This document shows, one piece after another, positions 45,758 through 55,255 of a stretch of 64,000 bases of DNA. Within the stretch, counting starts at the first letter, position 1. Every line of letters starts with the position of its first letter. The notes beneath the pieces are model-generated. The model had not been told where the DNA came from, searched no databases, and was given only the letters and a program-made list of their open reading frames with translations. The translations under genes were made by a program, and so were the position numbers. The stretch is from Marinilabiliaceae bacterium (lineage in GTDB: Bacteria > Bacteroidota > Bacteroidia > Bacteroidales > Marinilabiliaceae). The stretch lies in NCBI GenBank assembly GCA_016933045.1, contig JAFGBR010000050.1, positions 310,001-374,000 of the forward strand, written 5' to 3'.

Positions 45758-46879
45758 TTATTCTGATAACTTAGTAATAATATGATGAGAAATCTTATCC
45801 AATCCTAAAACTTTATTTGCTGCTCCAAGTTTTATTGCTTCTCGTGGCATCCCAAAAACAACACTAGATGCTTCGTCCTGTGCAATGGTATATGCCCCCG
45901 ACTCCAATAGTTCTAATAATCCTTTAGCACCATCATTACCCATTCCCGTTAGTAACACTCCTATTGCATTTTTTCCGGCATACCTTGCCGCCGAACGAAA
46001 CAAAACATCAACAGATGGCCTATGTCTGTTTACTAAAGGTCCATCCTTAACCTCAACATAATACTCCCTTCCAACACGTTTTAAAAGCATGTGTTTACTA
46101 CCGGGAGCAATCAAAACTCTTCCCTGATAAAGCTTATCATTGTTTTCTGCCTCTTTTACTTCCATATTGCAAATACCATTCAAACTATTTGCAAATGATT
46201 TTGTAAAGCCTTCGGGCATATGCTGAACAATAGCAACTCCAGGAAATTTTTCAGGCAGTCCTTTTAAAAAAACTCGTATCGCTTCAGTTCCTCCGGTAGA
46301 AGCTCCCAAAACAATAATATTATCAGTACTGATAACCCTTGTTGGACCAGAACCTTTTTCAAGAATAACATCTGCAGAATATTTAGGAGGGACAACAAAA
46401 TTTCCTTGTGAAGATATTGGAATAGATTTAATTTCGGGTGTTTGAACAATTTTTTTCCTGCTTAATTTAACCTGTGATGCAGCCTTTACAGCATCACACA
46501 ACATAATTTTAGATTCTTGTATAAATTTTGCAGTATTCATTGCCGGCTTGGCAATAATTTCTGAAGCTCCATATTCAAGTGCTTTCATTGCAACTTCAGT
46601 TCCCTCTGACGTTAAAGACGAAATAACAACAACTGGGATAGGATGTTGCGACATAATTTTCCGCAAAAATGTTAATCCATCCATACGGGGCATTTCAATA
46701 TCAAGAGTAATAACATCAGGCACCTCTTTCATGATTTTTTTAACTGCAATAATAGGATCTGCAGCAGTTCCCATCACTTCAATCTGAGGATCTGACTCCA
46801 AGATGCTACTCAAGCTTTGCCGAACAACAGCCGAATCATCCACAATTAATACTCTAATTTTTTCTTTCACACGACTCAA
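45758..46879 (-). CDS. cheB: Chemotaxis response regulator protein-glutamate methylesterase CheB
   Basis: 373 residues. Receiver domain (about 8-125) with phospho-acceptor Asp 60 ([14 protein letters not shown]) and Lys 111; linker; methylesterase domain with Ser 194 ([11 protein letters not shown]), His 220 ([12 protein letters not shown]) and Asp 316 ([10 protein letters not shown]). Phosphorylation by CheA would activate demethylation of the receptor. First gene after the only large gap (201 bp) in the cluster, so it may start a second transcript. The start ATG gives the normal length. Confidence 0.95.
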   Translation of the reverse strand: MSRVKEKIRVLIVDDSAVVRQSLSSILESDPQIEVMGTAADPIIAVKKIMKEVPDVITLDIEMPRMDGLTFLRKIMSQHPIPVVVISSLTSEGTEVAMKALEYGASEIIAKPAMNTAKFIQESKIMLCDAVKAASQVKLSRKKIVQTPEIKSIPISSQGNFVVPPKYSADVILEKGSGPTRVISTDNIIVLGASTGGTEAIRVFLKGLPEKFPGVAIVQHMPEGFTKSFANSLNGICNMEVKEAENNDKLYQGRVLIAPGSKHMLLKRVGREYYVEVKDGPLVNRHRPSVDVLFRSAARYAGKNAIGVLLTGMGNDGAKGLLELLESGAYTIAQDEASSVVFGMPREAIKLGAANKVLGLDKISHHIITKLSE

Positions 46880-47080
46880 TTTATTTTATTAACCACATTG
46901 AATATAGCCCTAATTATTTAAAAACAAATCAGTCTATGCCTACAAGTAGTAGTAATAAAGACTGACTTAATCGCAATTTTAATTTAATATTATTTGCGAT
47001 CATTCCAAAATGTTTCACATAATTAGGGTTTTTAAAAAGCCATTCTGTGTAATAAAAAATTTATACAATTAATAGTTTTA

Positions 47081-47560
47081 TTATGTTGTTTGTTTATCTA
47101 AAAACTTATGTCGAACCTCTCCTGTATTGGTAAAAAACAAAATTTTTCTTCCTTTTTTTCCACCAGTACTTGAGGCAACTACCTGAATATTTTTTTCTTC
47201 CAACATCATCCGTGCAACCCTAATATTTCGTTCGCCAATCATAGTTGTACTATTACGCCCCGTATTGGCACTTAACAGTTCACCACCACCAAAAATTTTC
47301 GCCTGTAAATCTTCAATACGACTTCCATTATAAAGCATTTTTTCAACAAGCTTATCAATAGCAATATTTCCATATTTAGGCGATGCTAAATCATTTCCGT
47401 TCCAGTGGGGCAACATAAAATGATTAATACCTCCAATTTTCAAACGTTTATCCCAAAGGCACACGGCAACACAAGAACCCAAAATAGTTTTAACTAAATA
47501 TGGATCTTTGCTAACAAATAGAGATGAAGGATATAAAAAATGTTGTAAATAATTATCCAT
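47081..47560 (-). CDS. cheD: Chemoreceptor glutamine deamidase CheD
   Basis: 159 residues. The catalytic Cys 30 (TILGSCVAVCLWD) and His 47 (GGINHFMLP) are present, with the following conserved KIFGGGELL and GERNIRVARMMLEE. CheD deamidates receptor glutamines and in some species also binds CheC. No cheC is in the window. Eleven bases after the histidine-kinase-like gene; last gene before the 201-base gap. Confidence 0.93.
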   Translation of the reverse strand: MDNYLQHFLYPSSLFVSKDPYLVKTILGSCVAVCLWDKRLKIGGINHFMLPHWNGNDLASPKYGNIAIDKLVEKMLYNGSRIEDLQAKIFGGGELLSANTGRNSTTMIGERNIRVARMMLEEKNIQVVASSTGGKKGRKILFFTNTGEVRHKFLDKQTT

Positions 47561-47571
47561 CTATTTTTAAC

Positions 47572-48471
47572 TTAAAAAATCTCGTCACCTTCATCAAAAA
47601 ACATATCGTTACCTTCTCCACTAAAACCTTCAACTATATTTTTAGCTTCGGGCAAAGATATTGTGAAAGTTGATCCTTCTCCCTTTTTACTATCAATTTC
47701 AATATTTCCCCCTAATACATCTAACAAAGCTTTTGTAATAGACAATCCAAGTCCATGACCTCGATTAATAGAATTAATTCCCGAATCCAATCTTTTAAAC
47801 CGCTCAAAAATTATTTTCTGATTTTTTTCAGAAATACCGGTTCCATAATCTTGCACAGACAAATTCAACACATCATCATCGACCCAAACATTAATAATAA
47901 TCTTACTATCTTTATAACTATATTTAAGCGCATTATTAATTAAATTACTAACTATGAGTTTTAATTTTTCAGAATCAGTTTTAAAATAAAAATTTTTTCC
48001 AAATCCATACTCAATATTAAACTGAAGTATGATTTCAATTCCCATTTTCCGAGCAACAATCTGAAAAGAATCAAGAACTGTTTGAATTAAACTACGAATA
48101 TTTACTTTTGCGATATTTGGTTGTATTTCGCCTGCTTCAATTTTTGCAGCAACAAAAATATTTCGCAACTGAAAATCGAGATTAAAGGCCTCACTATGGA
48201 TTAACGCTACCATGGATACAACCTTTTTCCAATCCTGCTTTTCTACCGATAATATCGACTTTGAAAGTCCTAGTATAGAGGTGAAAGGATTAACAATTTC
48301 ATTCGAAATATTTGAGATAAAGTGGCTTTTAAGAGCTTCTGACTCCCTCAATTTTTTAGTTACATCCTGATAGTCGCGCGACAACTCTTTGAGTTCATTT
48401 TCAAATGATCTCCGCTGTGTGATCAAATCACGAAGTTCTTTTAAAAGTTGCTTGTCTGATAAATTACTCAT
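47572..48471 (-). CDS. Histidine-kinase-like protein with Asn replacing the phospho-acceptor His
   Basis: 299 residues with no sensor domain: a coiled coil (about 5-48), a HisKA-like helix and an apparently intact HATPase (N box LVSNLINNALKYS, G1 VQDYGTGIS, G2 GHGLGLSITKALLDVLGG). The H box, normally MSHEIRTP, reads ISNEIVNP, so residue 57 is Asn (codon AAT). The nearest His is residue 50, one and a half to two turns earlier in the helix. It may be a regulator of CheA or another kinase, not an autokinase. It lies between cheD and cheR in the chemosensory operon. Confidence 0.85.
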   Translation of the reverse strand: MSNLSDKQLLKELRDLITQRRSFENELKELSRDYQDVTKKLRESEALKSHFISNISNEIVNPFTSILGLSKSILSVEKQDWKKVVSMVALIHSEAFNLDFQLRNIFVAAKIEAGEIQPNIAKVNIRSLIQTVLDSFQIVARKMGIEIILQFNIEYGFGKNFYFKTDSEKLKLIVSNLINNALKYSYKDSKIIINVWVDDDVLNLSVQDYGTGISEKNQKIIFERFKRLDSGINSINRGHGLGLSITKALLDVLGGNIEIDSKKGEGSTFTISLPEAKNIVEGFSGEGNDMFFDEGDEIF

Positions 48472-48496
48472 AGTAAAATTTTTATTCCTCGATTAA

Positions 48497-49366
48497 TCAA
48501 ATTTTTCTAAACACAGTTGGCTTAATATGCTCTAATGGCACATTCATTCCTGATAATGATTCGGAATGGCCAATAAAAAAAATACCACCTGGCTCAAGAT
48601 GCTGACATAATTTATTTATCACCTTTTCCTGAGTTTGACGGTCAAAATATATCAAAACATTTCTGCAAAATATCACAGAGAATGTTTCATTCATATTATA
48701 ATATGAATCCATAAGGTTAAGATGTTTCAAAACCATATTTTTTTGCAATTCAGGTCGCACGCGAACAGTAGGATTCAACCTGTCTTTACTTCTTAAAAAA
48801 TATTTCTTTTTAATCTCAAGCGGTATCAAATCAATACGTTGTTCGGCATATACTCCTTTAGATGCTTTTTCTAATACCTGGTTTGAGATATCTGATCCCA
48901 CAATTGAAAAATTAAATAACGGATTTAATCGTTTAAATTCGTTAAGAACAATTGCAAGAGTATAAATTTCCTCTCCACTTGAACATCCGGCACTCCACAC
49001 TTTAAAAATTTTTGATCCGGATCCATTTTTAATTACATTGGGCAATACTGAATCTCTTAAAAAATCGAAATGTCCAGGCTCCCTAAAAAAATCTGTTTTA
49101 TTAGTTGTTATTACATTAAGAAAACTATATATCTCCTTTTGTTGCCCCTCTTTACTGAAAAAATAATCTTTATACTCAGTATATGAATTCATATTTAACT
49201 CACGAATTCTTTTCAACAATCGTCCTTGAAGCATAACACGCTTAATCGGTGGCATTTTTATTCCATACTCATTATATATAAAAGTACTAAATGCCTGAAA
49301 ATCCTTTTCCGACAATTCAGCCTTAAAACAGTCGAGCTCACGCGATATTTTATTTGCTTCTTTCAT
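48497..49366 (-). CDS. cheR: CheR-type protein methyltransferase, canonical motifs
   Basis: 289 residues. All CheR motifs are standard: TTNKTDFFREPGHFDFL, the SAM loop SAGCSSGEEIYTLA, VGSDISNQVLEKASKG, VIFCRNVLIYFD and GGIFFIGHSESLSG. Of the three CheR-like proteins in the cluster this is the best candidate for receptor methylation. ATG 49366 (MKEANKISREL) was chosen; the frame is open to 49405 but that part overlaps cheW. Four bases separate it from the cheW stop. Confidence 0.94.
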   Translation of the reverse strand: MKEANKISRELDCFKAELSEKDFQAFSTFIYNEYGIKMPPIKRVMLQGRLLKRIRELNMNSYTEYKDYFFSKEGQQKEIYSFLNVITTNKTDFFREPGHFDFLRDSVLPNVIKNGSGSKIFKVWSAGCSSGEEIYTLAIVLNEFKRLNPLFNFSIVGSDISNQVLEKASKGVYAEQRIDLIPLEIKKKYFLRSKDRLNPTVRVRPELQKNMVLKHLNLMDSYYNMNETFSVIFCRNVLIYFDRQTQEKVINKLCQHLEPGGIFFIGHSESLSGMNVPLEHIKPTVFRKI

Positions 49367-49370
49367 GAAT

Positions 49371-49850
49371 TTATGCAAGATCATTAATATACTGATCAAT
49401 AGCAATTACATCCTTTTCATTAAAAACTTTATCCGCATCCAAAATTAACACCAAACCATTTTCACTTTTAAAAGAAGCTGTAATGTAAGCAGGTCTGTAA
49501 TCATCTTGCATCAACATTAAATCATCTTGAAAAGCCTCGAACACATCCGAAACAGCATCAACTATAATTGCTGCCTTATACTTTTTAGAAAGACTTTCGT
49601 TAAATAGTTCCAAGACAATAATACAAGTTAATGGGTTAATATCAATAGATGACATATTCAATTTAATTCCACAATCGATTAAAGGAACTACTTGTTCCCT
49701 AAATTCAATAATACCGGATATATATGACATACTCTCAGGCATTGTTTTCGGTATTGAATATTCTGTAATTTCCAAAACCTTACTAACATTAATTCCAAAC
49801 AGATAATCTTTTACTTTAAATGTGAGATATGTACTTAATTCATTTCCCAT
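49371..49850 (-). CDS. cheW: Chemotaxis coupling protein CheW
   Basis: 159 residues with the CheW beta-barrel pattern: YLTFKVKDYLFGINVSKVLE, then SGIIEFREQVVPLIDCGIKL, then VDAVSDVFEA. CheW bridges receptors and CheA in signalling arrays. A second CheW-like gene is directly upstream (eight bases). This one replaces the common NLRG by EFRE. Confidence 0.9.
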   Translation of the reverse strand: MGNELSTYLTFKVKDYLFGINVSKVLEITEYSIPKTMPESMSYISGIIEFREQVVPLIDCGIKLNMSSIDINPLTCIIVLELFNESLSKKYKAAIIVDAVSDVFEAFQDDLMLMQDDYRPAYITASFKSENGLVLILDADKVFNEKDVIAIDQYINDLA

Positions 49851-49858
49851 ACGAATGA

Positions 49859-50308
49859 TTATTTACCTTCTTCAATTTTAATTATCAAATCATTAAGATT
49901 AATTATATTAATAAACACATCATTAATCTTAACAGTTCCTTCAAATGAATCTATAAATCCCAAATGCCCATCAATAATAGAAGGCTTTATTTCACTATCA
50001 TTTACCTGAATTACCTCTTTAACCATATCCACTACAAACCCAATGTAAGAACTTATTTGATCATCTGGTGAGATAACAATAACAGAGGTGTCTTTAGTAT
50101 TTTCAGGTTCATCCTGTCCAATTAATTTTCTAAAATCAGCTATTGGAATGATATTTCCATGTAAATTTATAACCCCTAAAAGATAATCAGAGGTATTAGG
50201 TATTTTGGTTTGTTTTCCAAATTCAAGTATATGGCGAACTTTTATTGCATCAAATGCAAAATTTTCTTCATTTGCTACAAACGATATAATTGTTTTTACC
50301 TCTGACAT
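49859..50308 (-). CDS. cheW: Chemotaxis coupling protein CheW (second)
   Basis: 149 residues: SFVANEENFAFDAIKVRHIL, then LGVINLHGNIIPIADFRKLI, then VVDMVKEVIQV. It keeps the typical INLHG loop and differs from the neighbouring CheW, so the two may bind different receptors or form different array links. 63 bases separate it from cheA. Confidence 0.9.
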   Translation of the reverse strand: MSEVKTIISFVANEENFAFDAIKVRHILEFGKQTKIPNTSDYLLGVINLHGNIIPIADFRKLIGQDEPENTKDTSVIVISPDDQISSYIGFVVDMVKEVIQVNDSEIKPSIIDGHLGFIDSFEGTVKINDVFINIINLNDLIIKIEEGK

Positions 50309-50371
50309 ATTTTCAGTTACAACTTTAATACTGTGTACTTTACTTTTTCAACTATAAAGAAGAAAATATTT

Positions 50372-52417
50372 TTATTTTGTTTTTATTCTTTTAAATGAAT
50401 TATAATGAATCAACCTGTTTGTATCGAGTACAAAAGCAATAGATCCATCTCCTAAAATAGATGCTCCTGAAACTGTTTGATGAGTCTTCAAATACCTACC
50501 TAATGGCTTAACAACTGTTTGGTATTCACCAATAACCTGATCAACGATTAAACCCATTGTTTTATTTTCATATTTAACCAAAATAAGTTGTTCATCACCT
50601 AAAAAAGTACCTTCTTCTTCAAAAATATCACGCAAATCAATAACAGGATATTGATGATCATCAATTGTAATAATATTATTTAGTGTTTTGCTTATTTTAC
50701 CTTTATTCAATTCGTGAATTTTTTCAATAGATGAAATTGGAACAACATAATTATTGTATGCAACCTTTAATAATAAACCATCAATTATTGAAAGTGTTAA
50801 AGGCAATTCAAGTGTTGTAGTAGTTCCCATTCCAACTTCAGAATCGAGCATCACCTCACCTCTTATTTCTCCAATTTTCTTTTTTACCACATCCATGCCA
50901 ACTCCACGACCCGAAACATCAGAAACCACATCTTTTGTAGAAAAACCACTTACAAATAAAAGATCAAAAAGATCCTTATCAGATAATTCTGCATTTTTAT
51001 CAATCAATCCACGTTCAATTGCTCTTCTTCGAATAAAAACCGGATCAACGCCCTTTCCATCGTCAGAAACTTTAATAATTACTGTTGCTCCAGAATAATA
51101 GGCTTTAAAATATATTGTACCTTTTGGCGATTTTCCTTGTTTAATGCGATCATCGGGCATTTCAACACCATGGTCAATTGAATTTCGAATAATATGAAGA
51201 AGTGGATCTGTTAAATGTTCAATGATATTTTTATCCAATTCAATATCACCTCCTTCCACAATAAAGTCAATCTCTTTTCCCAATTCTTTCGAAAGATCTC
51301 TAACCAACCGCTGAAATCTCATCAATTCATTTTGAAGAGGAATAAGGCTAATCTCAAAAGCATTATCGCGCAACTGACGTGATAACTTTTGAATATTTTC
51401 TGCCAAACCCATAATATTTGGCTCTCCACTTTTTTCGGCATACAAATTAAGTTGAGCTTGGATTGTAACAAGCTCACTTACCAATGTAACCAATTCATCG
51501 ACTTTATTGGAAGCAACTCGAATACTTGATATTTTATGCTCTTTTAACAGAACCTTTTTCTTTTCTAATCCGGGTTCTTCAACAGCTTTTGATGAAGCAC
51601 TACCAACTAATGATTTTAAAGACTGAAGCTCAATCAGATTACCTGATTGTCTTGCATTTTCAACTAACTCAATAAGATATTGATTAGAAGTAATATCGCC
51701 TTTTACAATTTCAGAAATATCAATTTTGCATTCATCTTCAACAAAGATAAACACATCCTTTATCTCATTTACTGGAACTTCGGTATTAAGTATTAGTTGC
51801 CATCTACAGTAGTTTCCAATTGGATCAAGCTCACTAAATACTGGTAACGGATCAAAAAAAGGAACACTTAAAGCATTTCCTAAATCATTTAAATCATCAA
51901 TCAAATAAAACAGATTTGTTCCATTTTTCATGATATCTTTATCTGGTTCAAAGGTTATTAAATATGATTTTGAACCATCATCAGTATTAATAACTTCATC
52001 AATAACTCTTTCAACTTTTGATGAATTTTCGGTAGGAATTACTGAAATTAAACTCTGAACCTTTGAGATAAAAACCTTTTGTTCAATTTTTTCAGCATCA
52101 TTAGTTAAATCACCAACATCGAGTAGGTGTTTTATATGATCAATTGCAGTTAAAGTAATTGATATAATATGATCGGAAACTTCAAGTTTATCATTTCTAA
52201 CCCAATCAAATACGGTTTCAAGATGATGTGTAAAATCACTCAGATCATTAAATCCAAACATTGCACCACCCCCTTTTAGCGAATGCATAGCCCGAAAAAT
52301 ACGTTCAATAATCTCTTTGTTTTGCTTGTTATTTTCAAGCAAAAGCAATGCTTCTTCGAGATCATGTACGTTATCTAAAGCTTCTTCAACAAACTTTTCT
52401 CTAAACTTATCGATCAT
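50372..52417 (-). CDS. cheA: Chemotaxis histidine kinase CheA
   Basis: 681 residues: Hpt/P1 domain with phospho-acceptor His 45 (RAMHSLKGGGAMFGF), a middle region with a possible P2-like or degenerate Hpt segment (about 130-260), dimerisation P3 (about 290-360), HATPase P4 (PLLHIIRNSIDHGVE, VSDDGKGVDP, GRGVGMDVVKKKIGEI) and CheW-like P5 (about 540-675). It passes phosphate to the CheY and CheB of the cluster. No receiver is fused. A separate Hpt protein with the same His position is encoded just upstream. Confidence 0.95.
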   Translation of the reverse strand: MIDKFREKFVEEALDNVHDLEEALLLLENNKQNKEIIERIFRAMHSLKGGGAMFGFNDLSDFTHHLETVFDWVRNDKLEVSDHIISITLTAIDHIKHLLDVGDLTNDAEKIEQKVFISKVQSLISVIPTENSSKVERVIDEVINTDDGSKSYLITFEPDKDIMKNGTNLFYLIDDLNDLGNALSVPFFDPLPVFSELDPIGNYCRWQLILNTEVPVNEIKDVFIFVEDECKIDISEIVKGDITSNQYLIELVENARQSGNLIELQSLKSLVGSASSKAVEEPGLEKKKVLLKEHKISSIRVASNKVDELVTLVSELVTIQAQLNLYAEKSGEPNIMGLAENIQKLSRQLRDNAFEISLIPLQNELMRFQRLVRDLSKELGKEIDFIVEGGDIELDKNIIEHLTDPLLHIIRNSIDHGVEMPDDRIKQGKSPKGTIYFKAYYSGATVIIKVSDDGKGVDPVFIRRRAIERGLIDKNAELSDKDLFDLLFVSGFSTKDVVSDVSGRGVGMDVVKKKIGEIRGEVMLDSEVGMGTTTTLELPLTLSIIDGLLLKVAYNNYVVPISSIEKIHELNKGKISKTLNNIITIDDHQYPVIDLRDIFEEEGTFLGDEQLILVKYENKTMGLIVDQVIGEYQTVVKPLGRYLKTHQTVSGASILGDGSIAFVLDTNRLIHYNSFKRIKTK

Positions 52418-52436
52418 ACTCTTTAATTAAAACTGA

Positions 52437-52814
52437 CTAAGAATAAAGATTTTTGAAAAAATTTATCAACTCATCTTCGTTTTCTCCATCAGCAAGATGC
52501 AAATCAGAATTTAACTGTAATGCATCTATTATCAATCTTACAATGCAATTGGTTTTTTGAATGAGTTCATCGGAAATACTAAGTTCTCCCCTTCTAATCT
52601 TGTCATATGCTTTTTCTACCGGCATGGTAATTTTGGGCAAACTGTTAAACCCAACCATTGGTCCTGCACCTTTAATGCTATGCATAGCAAGAAATATCTT
52701 TTCAACATCTATCTTCCCTTTTTCGCCATTTAAATGACTTTTTAGTGAATTTTCAAGGTTTTCAAGTTGTTGAGCCGTCTCTTCTCTAAAAATATTCCGA
52801 ATCTTCTCTATCAT
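52437..52814 (-). CDS. Stand-alone Hpt phosphotransfer protein
   Basis: 125 residues, only an Hpt domain with His 45 in AMHSIKGAGPMVGFNSLPKI. It resembles the P1 domain of the adjacent CheA in both sequence and His position, so it may be a duplicated P1 acting as a phosphate shuttle or sink between CheA, CheY and other regulators. It overlaps cheY by four bases (ATGA-type coupling). Confidence 0.88.
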   Translation of the reverse strand: MIEKIRNIFREETAQQLENLENSLKSHLNGEKGKIDVEKIFLAMHSIKGAGPMVGFNSLPKITMPVEKAYDKIRRGELSISDELIQKTNCIVRLIIDALQLNSDLHLADGENEDELINFFKNLYS

Positions 52815-53176
52815 CTTATAACTCTGGAAATCGCACTTAACAATTTTGCAGGTACAAAAGGTTTAATAATCCAACCTGTAGCTCCTGCCTGTTTTGCTTC
52901 CATTTTTTTAGAAGCCTGAGACTCTGTTGTTAAAAATAAAATGGGAATGTGTTTATAAGCTTCCATTTCACGAACTTTCCTTATCAATCCTAATCCGTCA
53001 AGATTTGGCATGTGTAAATCCGTAATAATAATATCAATATTTCTGCCATCGAGAAATTTCAATGCATCTTCCCCATCTACGCCAACAAGCACATCATATC
53101 CTTCATTTTGAAGGGTAAAATTAACGACCTCACGAATACTTTCAGAGTCATCTACAATAAGAACTGTCTTTGCCAT
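52811..53176 (-). CDS. cheY: CheY-type single-domain response regulator
   Basis: 121 residues, receiver domain only: Asp 9/10 (IVDDSES), phospho-acceptor Asp 53 (IITDLHMPNLDG), Thr 83/84 (FLTTES) and Lys 105 in GATGWIIKPF, all in place. It is directly phosphorylatable by CheA. With no flagellar motor in evidence, its target is unknown. Four-base overlap with the Hpt gene. Confidence 0.94.
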   Translation of the reverse strand: MAKTVLIVDDSESIREVVNFTLQNEGYDVLVGVDGEDALKFLDGRNIDIIITDLHMPNLDGLGLIRKVREMEAYKHIPILFLTTESQASKKMEAKQAGATGWIIKPFVPAKLLSAISRVIR

Positions 53177-53192
53177 AGTTTTGTATTATGTA

Positions 53193-53507
53193 TTAATTTT
53201 GAAATTGGGAATCAAATCCTGAATTCTTTAATAACTGCCTTTGTTCGTCAGTCACATCAAGTTTTATCTCAAAGTCGGTACCATAGTTAATAAATTCCTT
53301 TCTTAAAGACAATAGTAACTGAACAATAGTTAAATCAATTCCGTCAACCTCCTTTAATTCCACAATATGTTTTTTTGCGAAATCAATTTTTCCATTTAAC
53401 TCGTTATAAATATTTTCTATATGATTTATAATTAAGGAGCCGTTTAATTCAATTGTATTAAATGTAGTTCCTTTTAAAACATTAACAGAATATGCAGCAG
53501 GACTCAT
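53193..53507 (-). CDS. STAS domain protein
   Basis: 104 residues, STAS fold as in anti-sigma-factor antagonists and MlaB-like proteins: NTIELNGSLIINHIENIY, KHIVELKEVDGIDLTIVQLL. At the usual phospho-site D-S-S/A-G the sequence reads D58-L59-T60-I61, so the standard Ser is missing though Thr 60 is adjacent. STAS proteins sit in several non-flagellar chemosensory operons. It lies between cheY and the receptor gene. Together with the SiaC-like protein this gives the cluster two small switch-type proteins. Confidence 0.8.
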   Translation of the reverse strand: MSPAAYSVNVLKGTTFNTIELNGSLIINHIENIYNELNGKIDFAKKHIVELKEVDGIDLTIVQLLLSLRKEFINYGTDFEIKLDVTDEQRQLLKNSGFDSQFQN

Positions 53508-53524
53508 ATTTTCTTTATTAAAGG

Positions 53525-55234
53525 TTAATATTTTTCATAATTATCCAAATCAAATTCTCGGCCTAATGAGGAAATGTCGTCAATATCATTTTGACTGGTT
53601 GTACTTAATTTTGATTCCTTACGAGATGAAAAAATCTCATTTTGCTTTTTTATACTACCCAACGGCTTATTTTTTTGCGTTTGAATACCAGCATCAATTT
53701 TAAATACTTCAACAATTTCTTTCAGATTATTAGCCAAATGAGCTAACTCATTTGAACTTTGTGTTAAAAGATCTGAAGAAGAAGCATTTTCCTGTGTAAT
53801 CATATTTAACTGCTGCATTGCCTGATTAATTTGTTCAGCTCCAGTTTTCTGTTCTAAACTAGCTGCAGATATTTCTTTAATTAACTGCGTTGTTTTTTCA
53901 ATATCAGGAACAAGTAATCGGGCTTTTTCACCAGCTTCAGTTGAAACTTTCAACCCAGTATTAACCAACCCAACTATCTCATCGGCAGCAGCTTTACTTC
54001 TTTCGGCCAATTTTCTAACCTCAGCAGCAACAACAGAAAACCCACGTCCGTGCTCACCAGCTCGGGCTGCTTCAACAGCGGCATTTAAAGCTAAAATGTT
54101 TGTTTGAAAAGCAATGTCACTAATAATAGTAATCTTTTCGGCCACCTCTTTCATTGATTTAGCTGCTTCAGAAGATAAGGTATCAGCAATATTAACATCT
54201 TTAGCGGTTTCAACTGTTATTTTTTCTGTTTGAATCGCATTTTCAGTATTCTGATCAATATTAGCAGCCATCTCTTCAATTGAAGTAGAAACTTCTTCGG
54301 CAGAAGCTGCCTGATCAGCTGATCCTTTAGAAAGCTGCATTGAGCTCTCTTTTAAAATATTACTTGATTTAACAAGATTTTGAGAATTATCAATAATGCC
54401 GGTAACAATATTTTTCAGATTAGCTGCCATTTCGCGTAAAGCACTAATCAACTGACCTATTTCATCATTCTGAATAACATCAACTTCGACAGTTAAATCT
54501 CCTTTTCCAATAGACTGGGCAAAAGCAACACCCTTTTTAAGTGGCCCTACTATAGAATTATACAACAAATAAGCAACAAAAATTGCAATACTAACAATTA
54601 TAATACTCATTAAAATTACTAACCACAAAAACCCAGAAAACGAACTGTTCATCGAATCCAGTGTACTAGTGGTTCGTTCGCTGTACTTATTAATCAATGA
54701 TTCGATTTGCCCCATAATCTCATCGCTCAAGACAACTATCTCGCCTCCATCCTGCACCATGGGTTCAACCATAAAAGTAATCATAGCATCTTCATAAGCT
54801 TCAAATGAATTTAAATCATTCATTATTGATTTTTGCATCTCGAAAAGCTGAGCCATCTTACTGTTAACCTCACTTAAAATAGTTGTATCTTCATCATCCC
54901 AATCCATCTGCAGGTTTTTAAACTCATCAACTAATGACGGATATTCCTCTTTATGAAGTTTCTCTAATCGGATTTTATCTGGGGTTCCAGCTTGTTTATC
55001 AATAAAAACCCAACTACGGATCAACATTTTAGATTGAGTAACCAACTCACCCATCTGAGTTAAATTTGAAACAGCAGGAGTATACTTTTGAGTAAGTATA
55101 TTATTTAAATTTCTACTCTTAGATAACGTAAAAAAAGTAAGTAATCCGTTTACAACAATGATCAATAAGATCATACCAAAACCAAAATAAAGCTTCTGAG
55201 CTATATTCAGATTAAGTCGAAAGTTTAACTTCAT
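53525..55234 (-). CDS. Methyl-accepting chemotaxis protein
   Basis: 569 residues: TM 1 (about 13-36), a periplasmic four-helix-bundle-type domain (about 37-200), TM 2 (about 203-225), HAMP (226-280) and a cytoplasmic signalling domain with the classic tip [20 protein letters not shown] and [20 protein letters not shown]. No C-terminal pentapeptide for CheR docking is seen. It is the only receptor in the window, and is second in the minus-strand cluster, 21 bases after the YfiR-like gene. Confidence 0.95.
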   Translation of the reverse strand: MKLNFRLNLNIAQKLYFGFGMILLIIVVNGLLTFFTLSKSRNLNNILTQKYTPAVSNLTQMGELVTQSKMLIRSWVFIDKQAGTPDKIRLEKLHKEEYPSLVDEFKNLQMDWDDEDTTILSEVNSKMAQLFEMQKSIMNDLNSFEAYEDAMITFMVEPMVQDGGEIVVLSDEIMGQIESLINKYSERTTSTLDSMNSSFSGFLWLVILMSIIIVSIAIFVAYLLYNSIVGPLKKGVAFAQSIGKGDLTVEVDVIQNDEIGQLISALREMAANLKNIVTGIIDNSQNLVKSSNILKESSMQLSKGSADQAASAEEVSTSIEEMAANIDQNTENAIQTEKITVETAKDVNIADTLSSEAAKSMKEVAEKITIISDIAFQTNILALNAAVEAARAGEHGRGFSVVAAEVRKLAERSKAAADEIVGLVNTGLKVSTEAGEKARLLVPDIEKTTQLIKEISAASLEQKTGAEQINQAMQQLNMITQENASSSDLLTQSSNELAHLANNLKEIVEVFKIDAGIQTQKNKPLGSIKKQNEIFSSRKESKLSTTSQNDIDDISSLGREFDLDNYEKY

Positions 55235-55255
55235 ATTATTAAAATTATTATTTTT

